NCBI GenBank assembly: GCA_943704425.1
Contig: CALSCP010000425.1
Span: 1 to 64,000, forward strand
DNA: 64,000 nucleotides
Direction of reading: 5' to 3'
From: Ministeria vibrans ATCC 50519
Taxonomy: Eukaryota > Opisthokonta > Filasterea
In this document: positions 45,201 to 57,451 of the stretch, piece by piece
Position numbering within the stretch: the first letter of the stretch is position 1
Layout of the letters: every line of letters begins with the position of its first letter
Translations under genes and position numbers: made by a program
The notes under the pieces: model-generated
What the model was told of the DNA's origin: nothing
The model's input: only the letters and a program-made list of their open reading frames with translations
Databases searched by the model: none

Positions 45201-48055
45201 CACCACCACGAGCATCAACACCTTCACCTGCAGCTGCGACGCTTCTCTCGGCTACACTGGCGAGCACTGCCTCGAGTGCCTCCGCGGCTGGGAAAAGGTT
45301 GAGGACACCCACCCCGACTCGACCCCCGACAACTACATTACCTCGGCGGGCCGCGTCTACTGCCGCCCCTGCGACAAGTGCGTGCGTGATGTGATCGAGC
45401 GTGACATTGTGCCGCTCGAGGCTAGCATGGGCCGGGCTCTCGCTGGCATTGCTCAGCTCAACTCGACTATTTCCTCCGGCAACTTTGGTTCGGGCGGCGG
45501 TGGTGTGACTCCCGCCCAGCTGGCGGTAGCGGTGGCAGATCTGCGCTCCGAGGCGGACACCGAGTCGGATCGTGTCGACCTTGCCATTTCCACTGCCTCC
45601 AACAACATTCTCACTGCCATTGCTGCCGAGGCGAACCCCATCAAGGCTGACGTTGACGTTCTGAAGACCGCCGTTGCCAACCATTCCGCGGCCATTTCGC
45701 AGCTGCAGTCGAGCCTCTCGGCGTTTATGACGTCTTCAGCGGCAAACCTCAACGCCCAGATTGCCTCCTCAAACTCGGCTCTCGCTGCCCTGACCGCCAG
45801 CTTGAACAACAACTCGGTTGCTATCCAGGCTGCCGACTCACGCATCACATCTGTCGAGACGGCGCTCACCACGGCCAACTCGAACACACAATCGCAGCTT
45901 GATGCCTACGTGACGAGCAACAACGACGCGCTCAACACCCTTTCGAACAGCCAGACAACGCTCGCGAACCAGGCTTCCGACAACTACGACGTGCTCGTGG
46001 CCGAGATTCTCTCGCTCAAGTACCCCAACCTTGTGCCCGCCGGTGGCCTCAACCTCATTCCGCTCGCGACCGCCAGTGGTAACGCTGTGCTGGCATGCGG
46101 CCGCCTCGCTGGCCAGGACACGGCGATTTCCCTCTCGGGTGCCTCGGGCAGCTACTTTGACATTGCCATGCCGGACCTTGCCACCAACCTGCCCAACTTT
46201 GGCTCGTCTGGATTCACCATGACCGCGCATTTCAACACGGTCGGCACCACCGGTTACATAGTGTCGCAAGGTCTTGCCGGCTCGAGCACCACACGCTACT
46301 GGGGCATCTACATTGACCTCAACCGCCCGGCCGTCTTCATCTACCTGCGTGCCGGCGGCGCTAACCTGCGCTACATCATCCCCGTCTCGACGGCGCCCAC
46401 GCAGAACACCTGGCACCACATTGCCGTCAGCGTCGACGTGGCCCTCAACAAGGCGGTCGTCATGCTCGACGGCTCTGTCGTCGGCTCGATGGACATCACG
46501 TCGCTGCCACTCTTTATCAAGAATGACGCTCCTATCCGCATGGGTGCCCGTCTCGACGGCTCCTTCCGCTTCAACGGTCTCATCGAGGACGTCCGCATCT
46601 ACGACCGCGCCTTCACGCCCGCTCAAGTTGCTGCTGTAAGTGTTATAACAATTATGATTTAATTTATGATAATGCACGTCAATCAATTTGTGTGTATGTG
46701 TGTGTGTGTCTTGTCTGCTTTCCAACGGGAACTTTTCCGTAATGTTTTCAAGTGGGTGTCAGTGTTTTCTCGAATGGGAATGAATTATGATTGAAGCCGT
46801 CGTGTGAATATGACATTGATTGATATATTATTGTGAAAATTAGGCTACATCGATGACTGTGACTGGCATTTGCGTCTAAGCCCCGATGATGATGAATTAA
46901 AGAGAGAAAAAAAACAAGGAGAGAAAAGATTAAGAAGGGCAATAGAGAGAGGAAGAAATTTTTGAAGTGAAGCGAAAGAGGAAACTTTTTTGGTTTTTCG
47001 ATATTCTATCACTTCAGAGGCACATAAGAATATTGATTTTATTTTAATCGTGCATTGTGTCTGTACATGTGTGTGTTCAGGTGCGCACAATGACCGTTCC
47101 AAACAGTCTGACCGCGACTGCGCTCTCGACCGGCACTGCCTTCCTGGGACTGTCCTTTGTGCAGTCCCGCCCAGTCCCTCAGATTGGGTCGGGCGGTGCG
47201 CTAACGCTTGATCTGTGGTTCCGCCAGAGCACAACCAACAATGGTAAAAATCCATGTGCCTTGTGTGTGGACAAAAAGAGTTTTTTGTTTTTTTTTTTGG
47301 TTTTTTGTTCGGCTCTTTTTTTGTGAATGTACTTGCAATTGAGAGCGGGAAAGAAAAGCTGTGACTAAAATTGCCGATAAGAGTGGGCATGAAAAGAAAA
47401 AGACGATCATCAAAATTAAGTGTATTAACATTTTCCGTCTGTGACTGTTTTTGGTTAGGATTTGTTGTGATCAAGTCGGATGATTCTGACGTGCGACACT
47501 ACGGAGTGTTTAGTGAGAGCAGCACTGACTCTCTTGTCTTCTACTATTTGCCGGTGAGTTGTGCTCTCTGCTACTTTGTTGTTCATGTGTCCTCCTCTAT
47601 CACTTTGTTTCTTTCTTTTCCTATCACCTCTTGCTTCTTTAGCAGTACATGTCCCACTCAATGTCAAATTGTCAACTTTTAGAGCGGATCTGCCAATTTT
47701 GATGAAGTGCGATTCGATGTGTCTGCGAGCCCACTGGACGACGGAGCAATGCACAACGTACCAATCTCAACCCATACCATTATTTTCCTCTTTAACTATC
47801 GTTGTGTAGGTGATTGTGCGCACCAAGGGAACTCAGATTGACGTGTGGGTGGACGGCGTGATGATGAGTGCGACGCTGAGTGCCCCCGTGAGTGACAATG
47901 CGACACTGGGCGCGTCCATTGCGGGCCGTAAGCCTGGCGAGGGTCTCTTTGCCGGCTGCATTGCGCGCGTTGACATGTACCCCGGTGCCCTCTGCGACGC
48001 CATTGTCACTGCCATTCGTGGCGCGACCCCTACCTCGCCCAACGCATGTGCTTAA
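39293..48055 (+). CDS. Laminin-like extracellular matrix protein (LamNT-like, LE repeats, coiled coil, LamG-like)
   Basis: Six exons: 39293-39506, 39599-46635, 47081-47243, 47459-47553, 47683-47757, 47810-48055; 2609 residues. Residues 1-19 are a signal peptide (MKVALAVVAAVLFASATNA). About 80-810 is unique, beta-rich sequence. About 815-972 is a galactose-binding/laminin N-terminal-like domain (RRLELDLLGEFGISTLTVRL ending NRYYSVRELRVTGYCICNGH). About 972-1997 holds some 17 laminin-type EGF modules (repeats of C-x-C-x-G-H, GANCELCKPGYF, DNCEACQVGYW). About 2000-2210 is a Cys-poor heptad-like stretch rich in Asn/Ser/Ala. About 2240-2417 and 2420-2609 are two concanavalin/LamG-like domains (NTWHHIAVSV; DVRIYDRAFT). 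This order mirrors animal laminin chains. The coiled coil is short, so trimerisation is uncertain. A role in matrix or cell coat is inferred. Confidence 0.9.
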
Positions 48056-48875
48056 ACGATCAAGACTCAAGAGTCTGAGAAGACTGAAAAGAAAAGAAGA
48101 AATGAGAGAGAAGGAGCGAAAGAAAAATGAATCATAAACAAGGAAAATATTCGATTCATTATCAAAATAATAGTAAGAATAATCATCGCTGTTGGCTGAT
48201 GAAAGAACCGTCGGTGATCTTAATCCAAGGACGAGTATATGCACCAGAAGAAAGCTAGAGGCTCCACTCACTCACTCACACTGCCTCAGTCTTTCTATTT
48301 TCTTCCCCTTTTTCAAAATCACTTCAAAATTTCCTTCACTCTTAGAGATCAAAATAATCAAATCAAATAATAATAATAATAATTATTATTATTTTTTTCG
48401 AATTCTGACAGACCCAGTCACACACCCACCCACACCCACCCACCCACACACACACGCACACGCCTCCTTGCCACCATTTCTGCGCCATGGACGACGGCAA
48501 ACCGTGGCGACTGCCCACTGGAAGCGCACGCAAGCTCAAACACCCCCAGCCACCGTAAGATGACTAAGAGCACCATGTACAGTCGTGCGCTAGTCTCCTT
48601 CTTTCTCGACCTCCTATTCATCGTTTTTCCTTTCGCTAAAATCAAAATATTTTTCAAAAAAGTATCAAAAAAGAAAAGATTCAAAAATTCGTGTCACTGT
48701 TTGTCCATTTTGCGTCAATTTACAGGGTGAATCTTTGCACCATACCCTTTCTATTTTCCAATGTATCCGTTGTGCGGCGTATTTGAGTCTCTTTCGCCCC
48801 TCACGCGTTTAAAATGGCTATTCGAAAAATTTGAAACATTTTTTCGAACTTGACTCACGTCTGAACGGCCGTAGA
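48056..48875. other. Spacer upstream of the kinesin, with a possible leader exon at 48487-48554
   Basis: AT-rich 3' flank, then (CA)-rich sequence at 48420-48460. An ATG at 48487 opens MDDGKPWRLPTGSARKLKHP and stops unless spliced. A donor (CC|gtaaga) at 48555 and the acceptor gtag just before the kinesin ATG give a 320-nt intron that would fuse this basic 22-residue leader in frame with the kinesin. Kinesin-6 proteins do have basic N-terminal extensions, so this is plausible but unproven. Confidence 0.4.
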
Positions 48876-51800
48876 ATGGACGAGAAGAGTCTCCAAGAGA
48901 AGATTGGGATCTATGTGCGTCTGAGGCCTGTGTTTGGGGCGGAGGAGGAGCCCAGCATCCGCGCAATCAGCGACACAACGATCGCTCTGTCGCCACCGCA
49001 CGACTCCAAATACGCAACGAAGCGCAGCGGGAAGAAGGAGTACGCGTGCACGGGGGTGTTTGGCGCAGACGCGGGCCAGCACGAGGTCTTCCGCGACACG
49101 ACGCTGGCGCTGGTGCAGGGGCTCTTTGACGGCATTGACGGGCTGTTGTTTACGCATGGCATGACGGGCTCAGGCAAGACCTTCACCATCGAAGGGCCCG
49201 CCGACAACCCCGGCCTGCTGACCCGCACCCTCAACTACGTCTTTGCATCCATCCACGGCACCCAAGGACGCTCCGCCCTCGTCCAGCTCAACGACAACAA
49301 CAGCATTTTCCTGCGCGAGCCAGGCGAGGCCATAGCCGAACGGCGCGCCCAACGCGAGCGCGACCGTCAACAGCAGCAGCAGCAGCAGCAGCAGCAAGGA
49401 GGGAGCTCAAAGAAACGCCAAGTGCGTTTCATTGCAGGCGACTACGAAGACGACAGCAACGCCCTCTACAGCGACCTCCTTGAGCAGCCCGACGCGACGC
49501 CCGCCACGCCACACCCGCACCACCGCCACAGCCACCGCTCGCCATCCACCGACGCATTGTCGTCGCAGCAGGTCGACCGTGACTACGCCTACTTCATCTT
49601 TGTTTCCTACGGCGAGGTCTACAAGGGCTTCGTGTACGATCTGCTCGGCGAGGCACCGCGCAGCAAACAACTGCCCATCAAGGAGGACAAGGACCGCAAG
49701 AACTACATTGCGGGCCTGACCCAAGTCGAAGTCAAGTCGGTCACCGAAGCACTTGCTCAGTTGCGCATTGGTCAGCGCAATCGCCAGGTTTCCTCTACGC
49801 ACCTCAACGACGCATCGTCGCGCAGTCACGCCGTCTTCACCCTCAAACTCATCCAACTGCGCCTCGGCGACGTGTCGCCCGACCAGACGGGTCCTTTCAT
49901 CCTGCGCGGTGCACACACCGAGTTTCACATGAGCTCGCTCAGCTTTATTGACCTTGCCGGATCCGAGCGCGCCGACAAGTACAGTGGCATTGGCAGCAGC
50001 ATCAACAGCACGACGGCCCACGCACCCACGGGCCACAGTGCCAGTCTTACCCCGGCAGAGCGGTCGCGCCAGCTCAAAGAGGCAAACAGCATTAACCAGT
50101 CTCTCACCTATCTCAGCGTCTGCTTCAACTTCCTTGCCAAGTCATCCTCGAGCAGTGCTTCCGCCTCTCTGTCCTCTCTGACAAACCCCTTTCGCAACTG
50201 CAAACTCACAATGCTCTTCAAGAGTCACTTTCTCGGCAACTCCAAGATCCGCATGATCATTTGCGTCAACCCAACACCCGCTGCGTTTGACCAGACGTAC
50301 GGGATTCTGCAGTCGGCCATGTCTATCAAGGGCGTCACTACCATGAAGGCTCAGCCAGTCTCACGTGGAGCACCCACTGGTGGAGTGAGCACCGCTGGAA
50401 GTGCTGCTGTGAGTGGAGGGAAGGGCGCAAGCTCTAGCAGTGGTGGTCGTGTGGACGACCGGTTTCGCGTGAGCAAAGGGAAGAAGATGACTATCGTGGA
50501 CAAGAGTGTTGCTGCGATGATGACGGTAAGTCGTGGTGGAACACGACTGTTTAGGTTGCCACAGAGGGGGGCAGGGAGTGCAGTGGAGCAGAGATTGGTG
50601 GGACGAGAAGAGGAGGAAGAAGATGAAGAGGAGGAAGATGAGGAAGAGGAGGAAGATGATGATGGAGTGATGACACAGAGACAGGAGATTGAAGAGGGAC
50701 TGCGATTGATGGAGGAGGATAATGAGGCAATGGGCTTTACTGGAACTGAGCAGGGACGACCCTCTGTGGTGTTGGAGGAGAAGCGACGACAGATGGAGAA
50801 GCAGCGGTATGAGAAGCATAAGAATCTGCTAAAGGCGACGGCGGAAGGAATGCGCGAAGTCGAGCGGGAAATGGAAAAAGAGAAGCAGGTGAACACGGAG
50901 ATTCGCGAGCAGTACCGGCGCAAGATGGATGAAGGGTCGCGGACGATTGCCAAGTTGCGTGGTCAGGTCGCCCAGCTAGAGATTGAGTTGGAGGAGGCGA
51001 AGAATGAACTGCTGGTGGCAGTGACCAATGCGGAACGGAGTCGCGCGCAGACGGATACACTTCAGGCGGACCTCAAAGGACGCACGCGGGAGCTGCAGGC
51101 GGCGAGGGCGCAGTGTGACGCACTGGAGAGTGAACGGGATAAGATGGATGCACAGCGACAAATTGCGGAGGAGCGACGAATGGAGGCGGAGGCGAAACGG
51201 GCAGATATGCTGGGACAGGTGCAGAAGCAAGGACATCTTGCGATTGATGCAATGGAGGAAATGAAGGCGGAGCGGAAGAAGGAAAAGGCACAACTTGAGC
51301 AGGAGCGACTGGAGCAACTGGACGAGGTGGAGCGCATTCGCAATGAGATGCAAGTGCACTACGAGCGAGAGCTGCGCGAGCTACAAATGGCAATGGAACA
51401 CGACAAACAAGTCCTCCTCGACAAGTACAACGCGCTCAAACAGCAGCAACAACATGGACAGCAGCAGCAACAGCAGTATGACACGCCTACTTCAACACCA
51501 AAATCGCTCCGTCGTGCGCAAGATAAGGTCAAGAAGGCACTCGTGCGCTCGAGCACAAACCCCATCTCACGCACAGTGCACCACAACCCCACCACCATGG
51601 ACACCCCTGGCACTAATCCTTCTACCCCCACCATTCTCATGCCTGTCATTCCAAACTGCAAGACCATTTCCAAGTCCCCCAAGATGAAGGACCTGCGCAC
51701 CCCTAAGTCGGCTCTGCAGCACACAAACTACACTCTGACGCACCATCCCACTGCCAATGTCACCGAACATGTCCATGGCAAGATCACTCCCAGTCTGTCG

Positions 51801-53093
51801 CGCACTGGTAAGTACAAAGAGAGAAAAAAGTTTGAAGAGAGAGACTAAGTGAGTGAGAGAATACAATGTGATTGTACTTTCACAAAACACGATAAAATTT
51901 TATACTTTTTTAGGCAAATCCGTTGTGTTTGTGGGAACGGAACAACACGTCAGAACACGCCTAAGCACAGGAAATGGTGAAACAAGCGAAGAAGAACAAG
52001 AAGAAGAAGAAGAAGAAGGAGAAGAATTTGAAGTAGAATCGGAAGAAGACGAGCCATTGAGAGAAATGAGACCCACTAGGAAGAGACTCGCAAGTGAGTT
52101 TGAGCCGCTGTACAGTTCAGATCGGTAAAAAAAAAAAAAAAAAGAAGACACACAACATCATACTTAGTGCACATATATGTTGCATGACTGTGCAATTAAT
52201 ATTATAATCATATTATAACATTCAACATTCAAAAAAAAAAAGTCATGATTATCATTGGGAGATCCGAAATCATCAATTTTTATTGTTTTATCATTAAATT
52301 TATTAAATTTATACGATTGTGTAGAGTGAAACGGACCAAAACAGTAACACCAACAACAAAACGACCGACAACACGATATGACGGACGAGAACAATATCAG
52401 CAGTACATGACAGACGAAAATGCAGAGGAGTCAGCAGAGGATGAGTCACAGAGCCGGTATTACACTCCAAATGTGCAGCGCACTGTCACTCCCAGTCAGC
52501 AAAGGTCTCTTCGCTCAAAAGTAAGTCTCATTGTATTAAGTATATTAGAGGATCTTATTCATCAATCAAAATTGTGATAAACATGTTTCTCATTGCGTCG
52601 CATTGTCTTTTTTGCTTTCATTGTGTCTCATTGAGTACTTCATGGGTCTGACTGTGTCTTTTTTGCTTCCATTGTGTCTCATTGAGTACTTTATGGGTCT
52701 GACTGTGTCTTTTTTGCTTTCATTGTGTCTCATTGAGTACTTCATGGCCTTATTGTGTCTTTTTTGCTTCTCGTTGTGACTCATTGTGTCGAATTTTGTC
52801 TCATTAAGAGTTTCATTGTGCCACATAGTGTGGAACTTACTCTGCCTCATTGTCTCTCATTGAGTTTCACTGTGTCGCATTGTGTCTCATTGTGACTCTC
52901 CCAATATATTCATTGCCCCTGACACAGCTCTCTTTCTCCCCTTCCTCCTACACAGTGCGAAAGGGGTGTGCGTGGCAACGGCACTCTCCCTCCTAGCGTG
53001 GGTTCCGTCTCCTCCTCCCCACTCAACCATCAAACAAAGTCGGTTGGAAAACGCATTCTGAGAAAACTCAGTGGAAGAAAGAAGAAGGAATAA
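48876..53093 (+). CDS. Kinesin-6 family motor (MKLP1/KIF23-like)
   Basis: Exons 48876-51807, 51914-52124, 52325-52520 and 52956-53093 give 1158 residues. The N-terminal motor domain has the P-loop THGMTGSGKTFTIEGP, switch I LNDASSRSHAVF and switch II FIDLAGSERAD. NPFRNCKLTMLFKSHFLGNS and KIRMIICVNPTPAAFDQTY are characteristic of kinesin-6, as is a large insert after NYVFASI. Here the insert carries a Gln run (49371-49395) and a His/Pro patch. Class members bundle antiparallel microtubules at the central spindle in cytokinesis. After an acidic hinge (EEEEEDEEE) a long coiled coil spans about 610-860, then a basic Ser/Thr/Pro-rich tail. The next ATG upstream in frame is absent; the frame upstream opens with TTG, so 48876 is chosen unless the leader exon at 48487 is used. 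Confidence 0.9.
52590..52900. repeat. Minisatellite in a kinesin intron
   Basis: Tandem copies of a unit of about 51 bp containing cattgtgtctcattgagtac and tgactgtgtcttttttgc. About three good copies lie at 52600-52760, then degenerate cattgtgtctcattg units to 52900. It lies between the last two coding exons. Confidence 0.85.
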
Positions 53094-53239
53094 TAACCCT
53101 ATTATTATATTAATTGTGTGTGACTGAGAGAGAGAGTACAAAAGTTTATTATTACTATTCCATGGAACTTTTTAACGGTACTGTTGATTTTTTTCATAGT
53201 TTGAACAATTGAACAATTAAAAGTATTATTATTATGATT

Positions 53240-55915
53240 TTACAGATTTACATTGGAATCAGAGAGAATCTGATAACTTTCTAAACATTTTCGAGCACAG
53301 TTTCCAATTTCACCCTACAAACAAAAGAGGGAAAGGGAAAGTTAAAAATTAGAGTCAGTGTTATGATGATTTTGTTGACCTTTCCGGAAGACCAAACTTG
53401 CACGGAGGATTTAAGAGCCAAAAAGTGAGTTTTGCACAAGCGACACTTCTCAATTCTACAAAGAAACACCCAAAAAAAACCACCCATGGAATAAGTGTGT
53501 AAGACAAACAAAAGAAAGTAACCCTAACCCTCACCCAAATGACAACACTAACCCTAATACAACACTAACCCTAATACAACACTAACCCTAATGCAACACT
53601 AGCCCTATGCAACACTAGCCCTATGCAACACTAACCCTAATGCAACACTAACTCAAATGACAACATTAACTCAAATGACAACATTAACCCTAGTACAACC
53701 TATCCTAATGCAACACTAATCCTAATACAACATTAACCCTAATACAACATTAACTCAAATGACAACATGACAACACTCACCCTGAAAAACACTAACCCGA
53801 GTGACACAACATGTATCCGCGTACCTCTCTTCCATTGCAATGTCTGGTTTCGAGTGAGGCCTCGCCGAGAGAGTGTCGCGAATAATGTGACCCAGTGTAG
53901 TGCACAGCACTGTGATTGTACGACACACAGTAATATGATGTCTAATAATCATTCACAATAACAACAACCAAAAAACATTAAAAGTAAATAAAACGTGAGC
54001 GAATGCAAAACAGGTAAGCATAAACAGTACTGTTCGTATGAGGAGTCAGAGAGATCGTGAAGAAGAGGCAAGAGAGAAGAGGCAGAATCGAGAGACCACA
54101 GACGATGAGCAGTTGATTCGGTGGTAGTGAGTGTGTTGAGGATGTCGGCGGCGGCACTGGCGTCGCGGAGAGAGAGAAGAGTCTCGATAGCTTGACGGTG
54201 ATGGTTGCGGGTGAATTGGGAACGGACCGCTTTGAGAGTGGTGAGACGGGAGCGGAGGGTAGAGGCGATGGAGGAATGGCCTGTGTTGAGCGCATGAATA
54301 ATGGTGTCGGGAGTAGGCACACGGGGTGTCGGAGTAGAAGTGGTAATAGGAAGAGAGGGAGAAGGAGGGTGGGTGCGGGTGGGCGAGACCTGGGAGGAGG
54401 AAGAGGACGACGTGCGTCGTGGGTTGGCGGTGACTGTCGAGGTTGTTTTGGGACGGGAATGTGTTGTTGTTGCAGTTGTTGCTGTTGCTGTGGTGGTGGA
54501 GGCGGTGGTGGGGTGTGAGGGAGGGCGCTTGGAGGTGGTGGTGGTGGCGGTGGTGGTGGCGGTGGTGGTGGTTCGGGTGGTGAGGGGACGCTGTTTGACG
54601 GGCGGTGATTGTGACGCTGAGCGTGATGAATGTTGGGAGGGCGGCTTGACTTGTTTGAGTTTGGATTGGGAGGGCGGGACACGGTAGGTGGCTTCAAAGT
54701 CAGAACTTGTCGTTGTGGTGGTGGTAGTGGTCGCGGTGGAGGTGGGTCTGGCACGACCTGTGGATGGGCGAGAACAGTGGGTGTCAATGTGGACGGGAGG
54801 AGGCGCCTGATCATGACTCGCAGCAACTGCTAAAGATGGTGTGTGAAAGGGTCGCAGTGCATCAAGATCTGCAACCCACGTTGAGAGGGTGGCGTGCTGG
54901 TGCTGTGCGGTCACTGCAATAGCCTGGTGACGGCCGACATGCACGTCGAGCACACGACCCCATGCGACCGAGACACTTTCTTGGCACTGGCCACATTCCG
55001 GCTCCCATGTCCACGTCTTAAGGCCTTCTTGTGTCGTTGAGATGAGTGCCTGGCCGGGGCCGTGGAAGGCAAGAGAGCGAATAGCCGAAGTGGTCGGTGG
55101 AGTTTGGCCAAGCAAGGCAAACGGCTCTTCGCTCAGGTCGTAGAAGCAGACGGTGCGGTCGGCACTGCCGCTCGCCAGCAGATACTCGTCCGGATGAAAG
55201 CACACGCCGGTGACTGCGCTTGAGTGGGCCTGGAACTCGTGAAGCATCCGCCCGGCAGTCAGATCCCACAGCTTGACGAGACCGTCTTCGCCTCCAGACA
55301 CAATCCAACGGCCGTCCGGACTGAACGCGACACAATTCACTGCGCCCCGATGCCCCTTGTACGTTTGAATGCATCCAGCACGTCGCAAGTCCCACACTCT
55401 AAGGCTGGCGTCGAGCGACCCGCTGGCAAAGAAGTTTCCAAAGGGGTGAAACGACAGTGTGCGACAGTGACTGGTGTGACCCACAAGCGTTCGCACCACT
55501 TTGCTGCGCTCCAGATCCCACACCTTCAACTGCCCGCTCGCCGACCCACCCGCCACAAGCTCTTCTCGCGCGTCAAACGACACGCATTCTACGCCACTTG
55601 TCAATCCAATCAGTGTCTACGAAAACGATTTTTCAAATTTGTTAGCTATAAAACTTACAATAGCTTTTTTGAAATAACAATAAAACAAAAACGAGCGTGA
55701 TTAAAGAGAGGAAAGAGCAACGAGTCGGCATGAACGCGTACACTGATAGAGGAGGGGTTTCCAACGGCCCACGTCTGAATGGAGCGGTCTTGGCTGCCGG
55801 TTGCTAGGACACGGCCGCTGGTGGGCCCAATTGCCGCGCAGTTGACGCGCTCCGAGTGTGCAGGGTGCTCGAGTACTCGGCTCACGTGTCCCGAGGAGGA
55901 TGTGGAGCGAGACAT
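53240..55915 (-). CDS. KATNB1: Katanin p80 WD40-containing subunit B1
   Basis: Regulatory subunit of the microtubule-severing ATPase katanin. Exons 55915-55742, 55616-54031, 53941-53825, 53455-53380 and 53314-53240 join with matching phases to 675 residues. The N-terminal WD40 propeller has family-specific text (CIQTYKGHRGAVNCVAFSPD; LVKLWDLTAGRMLHEFQAH; HPDEYLLASGSADRT; EPECGQ). A long Thr/Ser/Pro-rich linker follows (54330-54790). The con80 domain that binds p60 is spread over the last four exons: LRSRLTTLKAVRSQF, LWSLDSASSLLPLLHDLSD, ITVCRTITVLCTTLGHIIRD and EERIEKCRLCKTHF, matching animal p80 in order and spacing. The last three exons are short and were found by frame and family match. 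The first residue is the ATG at 55915. Convergent with the kinesin, 146 bp apart. Confidence 0.93.
53517..53775. repeat. Telomere-like minisatellite inside a katanin intron
   Basis: About 14 tandem copies of a 16-18 bp unit such as aacactaaccctaatac, with decay to aactcaaatgac. On the sense (minus) strand it reads gttagggttag-like, close to TTAGGG. It lies wholly within intron 53456-53824. Confidence 0.9.
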
Positions 55916-56071
55916 CAAATTTATTTTGATTGTTATATAAAATATTAATTCGTTAAATTTTCAACACAATTAATTCTAACGATCAGGACCAGCACCGCCC
56001 GTGCCCACTGGTGACCGGTACCTACGGCTGTTTTTCGGGTGACTACAAACTGAATAAAATAAATAAAGCCT

Positions 56072-57451
56072 TTATTCTTCCGCCCACTTGTAAAAGCCAG
56101 TGGGCACTTTCTCAAACTCATACAGAATACCCAATTCTCTCTCAATCGCACTCTCACTCTTTCCCTCTCTCAACATTTCACTCCGTACACACTCACTGTA
56201 CACACTCTTCCAGGTCGATGCCAACACAGTGTCAGTGAACTCAGAAGAGTGACATCGGCGTAAGTGTTTCCGCAGACTGCCGGCCGTTGACACTGAGTGC
56301 GAGCAGATGGCACATCGAGTGCGATACACACTCAGCACATGATAGTCACTAAAATGACCACCCACCCTCCTCTTTGTGAATGGCGCGTAGTCACACACTT
56401 GTCCCGTTGCCGGTCGCACCATTCGACATTTGAATAGACCGTTGGACAGTCGCTCAAACGACTCGTCGAGGTCCACCGCACCACAACCACTCCCCTCTTC
56501 CTTCTGCGCACACGCCAGCCACTCCGAGAACGACGACGGCACTCGCTCACTCTCACGCAACAGCTGCAGCTCACGCACAATGACAGACTCAGGCGCATTG
56601 CGCTCCTCAAGCGCACTGCGCACAAGAGAAGAGTACACCCTCAGCAAGTCACAGCCACGACTGAATACATCACCGTGCGATTGCAGCATGTGTAGATTGA
56701 AAGTTGTTCTGTGTGGCGCCAAATCCTCCTTGCACACCACACAATTGACGCGGTACACACTCCGAGGATGCCACTTTGAGAAATGATGCCCAACCCACTC
56801 AGGCGCAAATCCCTGTCTCGTACACACCCGTCCGTCCACCAGTCGACACCGACACCGCACCTTGCCATCCCCCAGCATCTCAAACACAATCGTGTCCTCC
56901 TCATCCTCCTTCTCGCCCCGTGCCATCGCCAACCAAGTCTCAAATCCCATTGGGACTTGTTCCCACTCGCCACGACCAAACACCTTGGCCACTTCTCCCT
57001 CAACGTCCTCCTCTTCTCCGTCGCGCTCCAGGGCCGCACGCACCTCTCGCAGGTAGATCGTCTTCCATCCTCCGTCCTCCAGCGGACCGCGTTCCATGAC
57101 AGTCGCTGTGAATGTGTTGCTGTGCTGAGAAGCGACGTGTCTCTTGAGGTTGCCACAACTAACATACGAATTGCAGACGACACAGACAAGGCGGTGCTTG
57201 CTCGTGGGGTGGAAGTAGGTAAAATGGCGCTTTACATCCTCGCCCCCAAACACCCTGGACCGACACGGCTCCCCATCGGCTCTAGTGAAGCGACACAAAA
57301 CTTTTCCGTTTTCGCCCAACGAAAAAAACGCACCAACGTCACTCGGCGGATCCGTCCGACATCGTTTGCCCGTCTCCGACATCATCAGTTCCATGTTGGA
57401 GGCGTATGCGCGGCCCGCTGCCACAGCGACACGCTCCCACGGTTCGCTCAT
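56072..57451 (-). CDS. Protein of three tandem double zinc-finger units
   Basis: Single exon of 459 residues starting MSEPWERVAVAAGRAYASNM. Three homologous units of about 130 residues each contain two fingers. The first is C-x(6-8)-C ... HF-x-x-(F/W/Y)HP (for example CRSRVFGG then HFTYFHP). The second is C-x2-C ... H-x(4-5)-H (CVVCNSYVSCGNLKRHVASQH; CVVCKEDLAP; CAICSHSVSTAGSLRKH). Both fit zinc-binding C2CH/C2H2 or BED-like fingers. The units are linked by helical stretches ending in similar phrases (VPMGFETWL, VPSSFSEWL, VPTGFYKWA). A DNA- or RNA-binding role is inferred. I recognise no named family. The 5' end of the gene is contained in a 108-bp duplication across a gap. Confidence 0.75.
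   Translation of the reverse strand: MSEPWERVAVAAGRAYASNMELMMSETGKRCRTDPPSDVGAFFSLGENGKVLCRFTRADGEPCRSRVFGGEDVKRHFTYFHPTSKHRLVCVVCNSYVSCGNLKRHVASQHSNTFTATVMERGPLEDGGWKTIYLREVRAALERDGEEEDVEGEVAKVFGRGEWEQVPMGFETWLAMARGEKEDEEDTIVFEMLGDGKVRCRCRLVDGRVCTRQGFAPEWVGHHFSKWHPRSVYRVNCVVCKEDLAPHRTTFNLHMLQSHGDVFSRGCDLLRVYSSLVRSALEERNAPESVIVRELQLLRESERVPSSFSEWLACAQKEEGSGCGAVDLDESFERLSNGLFKCRMVRPATGQVCDYAPFTKRRVGGHFSDYHVLSVYRTRCAICSHSVSTAGSLRKHLRRCHSSEFTDTVLASTWKSVYSECVRSEMLREGKSESAIERELGILYEFEKVPTGFYKWAEE

Noticed and set aside
53949-54031. Read-through C-terminus of katanin p80 ending at 53949
   Set aside because: Replaced by three downstream exons that restore the con80 domain with matching phases.
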